Origin: Phoronis australis
Lineage: Eukaryota > Phoronida > Phoronidae
Direction: 5' to 3'
Length of the DNA: 64,000 nucleotides
Assembly: GCA_002633005.1 (NCBI GenBank)
Contig: NMRA01000004.1
Location: 1,125,066 to 1,189,065 of the forward strand
In this document: in pieces, positions 57,720-64,000 of the stretch
How the letters are laid out: every line of letters starts with the position of its first letter
Position numbering within the stretch: the stretch's first letter is position 1
Notes under the pieces: generated by a model
What the model was told of the DNA's origin: nothing
Database searches by the model: none
What the model saw: only the letters and a program-made list of their open reading frames with translations
Program-made: the position numbers and the translations under genes

Positions 57720-59010
57720 TTATTATGCACCCACATATTTATATGTGAACGCATTATGCCGTCATCTCCATCCGTCCGTCCAGCATCCGTCCAGCGTCCG
57801 CTGCTCTATCTCCAAAACCCTTTGACATACGTTCATGAAATTTGGCACGTGTTCCAATCATGAATAGGACTGCATGAGCGAACTTTCGGACAGATACGAC
57901 TACCGGTGTGCCCCCTAGTGGCAATTTTATGTTTTTACACTTTGTATCTTTAAAAGTCCTTTACGGATTTTCATGAAATTTGGTATGTAGGCACCTATTA
58001 GTGAGATGACACTATCTTTTCGTTTTCGGATGGACTCAACGTAGTTTGCGCCACCTAGTGGCTGTTTTTACTGTTTTTGAGTCCTCCCCTCTATCAACCA
58101 AACCGCTCAAAGGATGATTATGAAAATTGGCACGTATGTTCTTACTATGAAGAAAACTGTCGACAATGATTTTCCGACGATTTCGGCTACTGTGGTGCCT
58201 CCTAGTGGCAGTTTTGTTTTTTTGCGCCTGTGGCTGTATCTCCTAAATAGTTTGCAGGAACTTTACGAAATTTAGTATACTTATATGATGTTAACAACAG
58301 ACGACGGGGACTTTCGGACAGATATGACGACTGGTGTGCCACCTAGTGGCAATTTTGTTTTTTATGTTTACCTCTGTATGTTCAAAGGTCCTCATCATAT
58401 GTTCATAAAATTTGGCATATAGGCATCTATTAATGAGATGTCGCTATCTCTCCATTTTCAGATGAATTTGACCTTGTTTGCGCCACCTAGTGGCAATTTT
58501 TACTGTTTTCGAGATTTTTGGCGTCCACTAATCTATCAACTAAACCGTTTTCAGGATCTTTACTTAATTTAGCAAGTGTATTTATATGATGTTGATTACG
58601 GACGACAAGGACTTTCGGACAGAACTGACTACTGCTGTACCCCCTAGTGGCAATTTTAGTTTTTTACGTTTAACTCTGTATCTTCAAAGATCCTCAACAG
58701 ATTTTCATAAAATTTTGAATATAGGCATCTATTGGTGTGATGACACTATCTTCCTGTTTTTGGATGGAATCGAGGTATTTTGCACCACCTGGTGGCCATT
58801 TTTGCTGTTTTCCAATCTTGTTTTTGACGTCCACCCCTGTATCAACCAAATCATTTGAAAATTGGCATATATGTTCTCAGTCGGAAGACGACCTTTGATG
58901 ATGGTGACTGACTACTGTGGCGCCTCCTAGTGGTAGTTTTGTTTTGCGCCCATAGTTGTTTCTCATAAACCCACTGCAGGATCTTTATTAAGATTATTAT
59001 GTGTATTTAT
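57720..59010 (+). repeat. CTCF-core-like higher-order tandem array, right copy
   Basis: The head comprises a hairpin (57720-57758, TTATTATGCACCCACATATT then TATATGTGAACGCATTATG) followed by CCATCCGTCCGTCCAG-type sequence to about 57900. Eight 15-bp cores then start at 57908, 58048, 58195, 58336, 58480, 58637, 58782 and 58920 (e.g. GTGCCCCCTAGTGGC, GCGCCACCTAGTGGC, GCACCACCTGGTGGC). Spacer text gives the order A-B-C, A-B, A-B-C, with one C core lost between 58480 and 58637. Intact trimers are about 430 bp. This is the reverse orientation of the 4.75-6.14 kb array. Confidence 0.85.
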
Positions 59011-60572
59011 ATGAAGATAACAGCAGACATTTTTATGATCGAAATAAATAACCCTAAAAGCACAGCATTTTCAATGCATTCATGGGCGAATTTCAAAGCT
59101 CCGCGTTGCTCTTTTTAAAAGATGTAATCAACTGTAAATATTAAGGTATAATAATGAGTACCCTTTTCAATATTAATATTTGCCCTAATAAGCACCCATG
59201 CTCTAATAAGTGCCCTCTACAGGATTTTGAACATTATAAATGTACGTAAGTGCCTTTCCCTTCAGTGTAACAGACCACGTAAAATGGATACTGAATTACG
59301 TGACTTTTTACAATGTGACTTCAGTCTTTCTATTAATGCTGCTGTTTTAATAAATATCACACATGGAATTTTCAAGCCTCCAGACTGTACAGTGCCATGC
59401 AGTCAGCGCACCACATGATTTCACTGGAACGAGTCATAAAGGTTGTTATGGGGAAATTCCTACTTACTAATCAATCCGAGTTCCCGTTGCATTTGATTTC
59501 GATGGTACCCCAATACCAATTAAGCAGTCCATGGTGTCAAGTTTAGGAACATTTTAGACCATTTCTGCGGTCTTCAGGATGAAAGGGTTCACAACAATAC
59601 ATGAGCCATCATATCGATTGCTTTGAAAACTGTATATCACCAGTACCGGGCATATTTGGTGTAAAACATCGTTTCGAACAAGCGTGTCTTTCGGTGGTTA
59701 CAGTTCAGGTACCATATTTTCGTCAAATTAAATGCCACCTTTTCATGCCCAGATCATTTATTTAGACTGAATATGTTGGGATCGTTGCTTTAACAACCGT
59801 ATTTGTCATGCTCCTACCATCCTGCAGTGATTACCCATGCTTGTTAGCAATTTCATTTGTTGCAGATTTATCATGTGACCTGTCAATGTAGGAATCGGAA
59901 TTTCAGGAGAATTTTCCTCTCGGTTTTTGCCACTTTTTCCTGTAGTCTTTTGTGCTGTACTCACACACAACTCCTATTTCAGTCTCATAATAAGATACAC
60001 TTGCACCTAATTGTTTTAAGCTGATTCACCCAATTGCACTGTTTGTTTTGTGCTCAAACTTGGGACTATCAAAATATTTACAATTCTTGACACTGTAAGC
60101 CTTCACAAGGGCAGGCCTTCCAATATTGCTGAGTGACCTTTCTAAGATTATTCGGTTGAGACTTGTCTCACTCTAGACCAGATTCATAATAAGCACTGTG
60201 CATTTCTGAGAAAAATATCCTAGCGATTTGGTACTTAGTCTATCTATTACTAAGATCCTTAAAATAAACAACTTTTGGCTTCTTTTGGATGAGTCTTGTC
60301 CTTTTAAATTAATTCATTGTATGTTAAAAACGATTTAATCTATCATTTAATTCAAGGATCATCATGCATTAAAATTCAGTTGAAAGACTTGGATGGTTGA
60401 CCTTGTGGATGGTTGACCTTGTGGATGGCTGCTGCTGAAACTCCTTTTATTACTTTTGCATCGGTAATCATGAATTAGGCTATGAAGTCTTTTAAAAAAG
60501 AACTTTCTCACTGGCGCTGAAGCTTCTGCAACACCGAACAGTTATCTTCGGTTTTGATTTGAAATTAAAAGA
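59011..60572. other. No gene seen; GCGC-type repeat fragment
   Basis: Around 59180-59222 lies CCCTAATAAGCACCCATGCT followed by CTAATAAGTGCCCTCTACAG, a fragment of the GCGCTTATT-type family. A 15-bp duplication GGATGGTTGACCTTGT is at 60391-60425. Otherwise non-coding. Confidence 0.5.
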
Positions 60573-60710
60573 CCTGCCACTTAACTGGGAAGTAGAGAGG
60601 TGGATTTAACAGCGAAGCGTCAACGTTTCAATGTGACACTTACTTCAATGCCATCTAAGTTATCGGCAGGTGTCACTGCCTGCGTTTGTCAACAGCAGGT
60701 GGTAACTAGT
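60573..60710 (+). repeat. Dispersed repeat R4, copy 2
   Basis: GCCACTTAACTGGGAAGTAG, AGGTGGATTTAACAGCGAAG and AAGTTATCGGCAGGTGTCAC correspond in order to 30793-30920. Confidence 0.5.
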
Positions 60711-60925
60711 TTCTAATAGTTAATATTTTGTTCTAGTAATTGTTATTTTCGGAATATAACCATTCCATTTCAATTTATCCATGTATTTGGTGAATTCTTT
60801 TCGTTGAAAAAACCACTGAACGCAAAGTTTATGCAAAACAAGTTCCCGCCAAGCTATACCGCCTTTGTTTTGATCAGCTGTTAGCCTGATCTATAGTCAA
60901 CTTTTTCATGTCATTTTCTAGTACA

Positions 60926-61075
60926 GTGCCATCATCCCAAAGTGGCAACCGTTGGCTGCCTTGTGAAGCTGATGTTGCAGTTTCCATTTGGGGAGACGGA
61001 GAGAGGTCCTTGCCATTTTTGATGGCATGCACTTACAAAATCAACAAGGCATATGATCAGTGGTCGCAGGAGGGT
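60926..61075 (+). other. Possible exon, unrecognised
   Basis: After an acceptor-like TCATTTTCTAG, one frame reads TVPSSQSGNRWLPCEADVAV, then SIWGDGERSLPFLMACTYKI and NKAYDQWSQEG before a donor-like GAG|GGTATCC. Codon choice and GC are higher than in the surroundings. I recognise no family, and the R4 repeat just upstream leaves open that this is element-derived. Confidence 0.25.
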
Positions 61076-61320
61076 ATCCCTTGTGTAGGAGTATGTCTGA
61101 AAATGGGTGTTTTGTGTTATTTGTCCATTCTTAGGGCTTTTCATGTACCAAAACAGTTACTGTTAACGCGGGAGAAAGTTTATCCAAAAATGGAGTTCCC
61201 TTTATAGATTTAAGGGGTTAGTTTTCTGATCAAAAAGTGCCATGGCGTCTTCTCAGCATTGGTACTTGGTTTGTAGAGATTATATTTTTATGGTGACAAA
61301 TTCTCGATAATTTCACTCGT

Positions 61321-61380
61321 TTTACCCACCCAAGACAATACCTGAGAGGGCCAAAATACCAACCTGAGTTGGCATCACAT
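61321..61380 (+). repeat. Copy of the 8.09 kb CCCACCTGAG repeat
   Basis: TTTACCCACCCAAGACAATA, CCTGAGAGGGCCAAAATACC and GAGTTGGCATCACA parallel the stretch at 8092-8215. Short and diverged. Confidence 0.5.
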
Positions 61381-62114
61381 CCCTACTCTTTCGTTCAATG
61401 GGAAAAAACCCCTGTGGTATAAAAGCGGCTATGAACCTGCCTTCTGTCACAGACACAACTGTTGAAATTGGTTAAGGCACGATATTTGTTGTTTATCTAA
61501 ACAAAACAAATCAGAAAATAACGAACAACATTTACGATAACTTTTTTTCAATGTCACGTTCACAATATATCTTGCAAATACACTATATTCAGCTAAGAAC
61601 GGTTTTGTTGATGGTGCAATGGATCCATTGGTGAATAGTCTGAGCCTGAAGCATTTTGTACATGGTGGATTACACAAGATAATTACATAGAGATAAGTCA
61701 ACCCCATTTTTCAGATGCTCTCATGAGCACACTTGAGCCTAGTCAAAACGTTGCCCACTGGGAAGTAGTGTGTGACTGGTGCCTGTGGGGATTTCATAGC
61801 ATTGGTGGTCAAAACTGGCATAATTCTTCTATTGTTTTGCTTGAAGGTCAAAATTACTATTTTGTTCGAAAAAACTGAATAGACTGGTGATTTAATTTGA
61901 TCTGAGTCTTTTTGTAAAAGTTGACAAATACACTTATGAAGTGACTCCCTAATATGAATTAACCTTTTCCAAAACAGTATTGTAATGGGAACACAATTGA
62001 CAAAAACTGGGAGTGAGATTCACACCCTTACAGCCATCCTGTTCTTTCCAACAAACATCTGGGCATCTGGACTGTGTACAGATGGCGCCCAGGAAAGAAT
62101 CTTTCCTCTTTTCT

Positions 62115-62360
62115 TTGATACAGATGGACCATTGTTCAGTCAGTAGCCACTGTGTTTCCTAACAATGACTGGTTGATACCCAGGCCAGTATATTCTCTTC
62201 TCTAATACAGATCAACCATTGTTTAGACAATAGTTACTGTGTTTCCTGTACATACAATGTACATACAATGACTGGTTGATGCCCAGACCAATGTATTCTC
62301 TTGTCTGATACAGATCTACCATTGTTCAGACAATAGTTACTGTGTTTCCTGTATGTACTA
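62115..62360 (+). repeat. Three-copy tandem repeat (87- and 103-bp periods)
   Basis: ACAGATGGACCATTGTTCAG, ACAGATCAACCATTGTTTAG and ACAGATCTACCATTGTTCAG start at 62120, 62207 and 62310. Each is followed by AGT(A/T)(A/G)C(C)ACTGTGTTTCCT. The first two are then followed by ACAATGACTGGTTGAT. The longer second period is due to an extra ACATACAATGT duplication. Confidence 0.75.
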
Positions 62361-64000
62361 TGACAAGTTGGATCATCAGGCTCAGCTATCTGCCCTCTCT
62401 GCCATCTTACACTGTTCCTTAATCCAGCCAATAACTCTGCCAGTTTCCCACAGATGTCTACTCTGTACCAGTTAACTGTCACAAGTGTCAGCTACCTTAA
62501 TAAGTACACTTTATCAACGTGATGCTGGTCAGATTGTACCTAAGTTCATGTACCGTAATACTCTACTTCTCTAGTACACTCACCTGCTTTCGCACATCCA
62601 ATATTATTTGGAAAAGATATTTTGTTTCACTAATATTTCGCACGACTTAATGTGGGGAATTTCTTGTCACACCTAATTCACACACGGTCAGTTTTGCACT
62701 TCCGAAAATATCAACGCAAATCCCAGTCATTACTTCTAGCAATGCACACCTCTTGAACTATGTTAATAAAGCCTGAATATTGTATATTCACCACTTCATT
62801 CATCCATTTTAATATGGGATATTTCATGCTGTCCTGAATATGAGGTGAAAGGGGTAACCTGGATGTCAGTGTGACGTCACTAGAGTCATGTACTCAAAAG
62901 AATGTTTCACCAATGATGGGGTAAAGTATTCTTACATTCATTTGGAATAAGATAGATTAATACAATTACTTATAACTGAATCTTGTTTTCAATTGGTAGG
63001 CGGCATTTCTTGAAATCACACACTGGGCAATTAGCAATGCATGGTTACTCAGTTTTGTTCACTCCTCAACTACAAGGTTTGTGTATTCAGTTTATTTTGC
63101 ACACCCTGGCTACCAGGAAAGTACATTTAATTTATTTTGTGCAAAATAAGTGGAAAGAGCCACTCAGTAGGGTCACTCGGTATATCAATCGTTTTTCAGC
63201 AAAACCAAATATATCACACTGTTGTACTTGCTACAAAATACACATTTCTTTCTGAAATGCATTATGGGCCAGTTATATTCAAATTTCAATTTTGGTTTAC
63301 ACCTCATTTTGCTACAAAACTCTTCAGTCAGTTTTATTGGTCTAGGGTTCTGGAATTTTCTAATTCATTCTCTTCTTGGATCATACTGACTAGCCTAGTC
63401 ACCAATCTGTATTGCAAACATCCAAGTTCATTTTCCCTTGATGAACCTATTAAACCCTAAATCCTTTAATTATCACCAGTATGGATAATTCTGTGAACAA
63501 TCCATGATGAGTCCAAGTTTTGTCCTAGCAATCACCATGTAATAAACAATGCACTGGTGATTTAATGAGTTCTTGACCACAGGTCTTCTATCTCATTACT
63601 TATACCAGGTGGTCATTCCATCCCCTGTAATTGGATGGTCATCTCATTACCTCAAGACAGCCCTAGGTTATATAACCCTCTCACCCTGCTCTTCCATCTG
63701 GTGTTCATGTAATGGTTAATTAAGGCTAAACTGGCCATGACTGCTGTTTGTTTTATTGGCTCTTAGGTTGTTGATTGAGCCAACTATGTCCAGTTCCATG
63801 GGAAAGGCCTGCATTCAGTCCACTTGAATTGTGCAGCTCCAAAATCAGTTGTGTAATATAGCGAACAAACGAAGAACATGCTTATAAATTATATGAGACC
63901 CTTAAAATGTCCAAACTTAGCTAATATCCTAACATCATGTCACAGAAATGATTGATCAGATTCACATTAAATTCTTACATACTATGCTTTATGCACTGTT
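62361..64000. other. No gene seen
   Basis: Non-coding sequence to the right edge. Open segments at 62983-63460 are short and overlap without motifs. Nothing else is recognised. Confidence 0.5.

Noticed and set aside
58586-58858. 90-codon plus-strand frame
   Set aside because: It is entirely within subunits of the right tandem array; open by chance in one repeat phase.

Overview
The window is nuclear DNA of a metazoan. It is AT-rich, introns are long, and coding exons are sparse with GT-AG boundaries. There is no operon structure, and many short non-autonomous repeats are present. A marine invertebrate, perhaps a deuterostome such as a hemichordate, echinoderm or lancelet, fits the mix of a conserved animal gene and dense MITE, foldback and tandem elements. 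I cannot name the species from the sequence.

One gene is secure. The first half of molybdenum cofactor sulfurase (MOCOS) lies on the minus strand, with its start codon at 14987 and five coding exons down to 2367. The exons join in frame into 426 codons that cover most of the NifS-like, PLP-dependent domain, including the Lys in SFYKIFG. The persulfide-cysteine segment and the C-terminal MOSC half are not in the window and should lie beyond its left edge. The four introns between these exons, plus part of intron 5, hold a 9.66-11.04 kb element with inverted termini, three consecutive foldback elements (13.2-14.8 kb), a tRNA-related SINE-like piece, a MITE, an 89-N assembly gap, and a tandem array of 15-bp motifs in intron 4.

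From about 15 kb to the right end (49 kb) I can defend no complete gene. In the lines I counted, the + strand changes from A-rich on the MOCOS side to T-rich. This would fit a second, divergent plus-strand transcription unit with very long introns that starts near 15-16 kb. A few short open segments (16.43, 35.73, 54.73 and 60.93 kb) are weak exon candidates only. The rest is unannotated sequence with dispersed repeats: a second copy of the 400-bp MITE (28.75 kb), a 0.55-kb inverted pair (28.0 and 36.1 kb), a composite element with inverted ends (35.66-37.83 kb), several two-copy repeats, minisatellites and hairpins.

The most interesting structure is a repeat family present twice, in opposite orientation, at 4.75-6.14 kb and 57.72-59.0 kb. 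Each copy has a head segment followed by a higher-order tandem repeat of three ~140-bp subunits (A-B-C, ~400-430 bp). Every subunit carries a 15-bp core that resembles the CTCF consensus, e.g. GCCACTAGGGGGCAC. The left array carries the core on + and the right array on -, so the two are convergent across about 52 kb.
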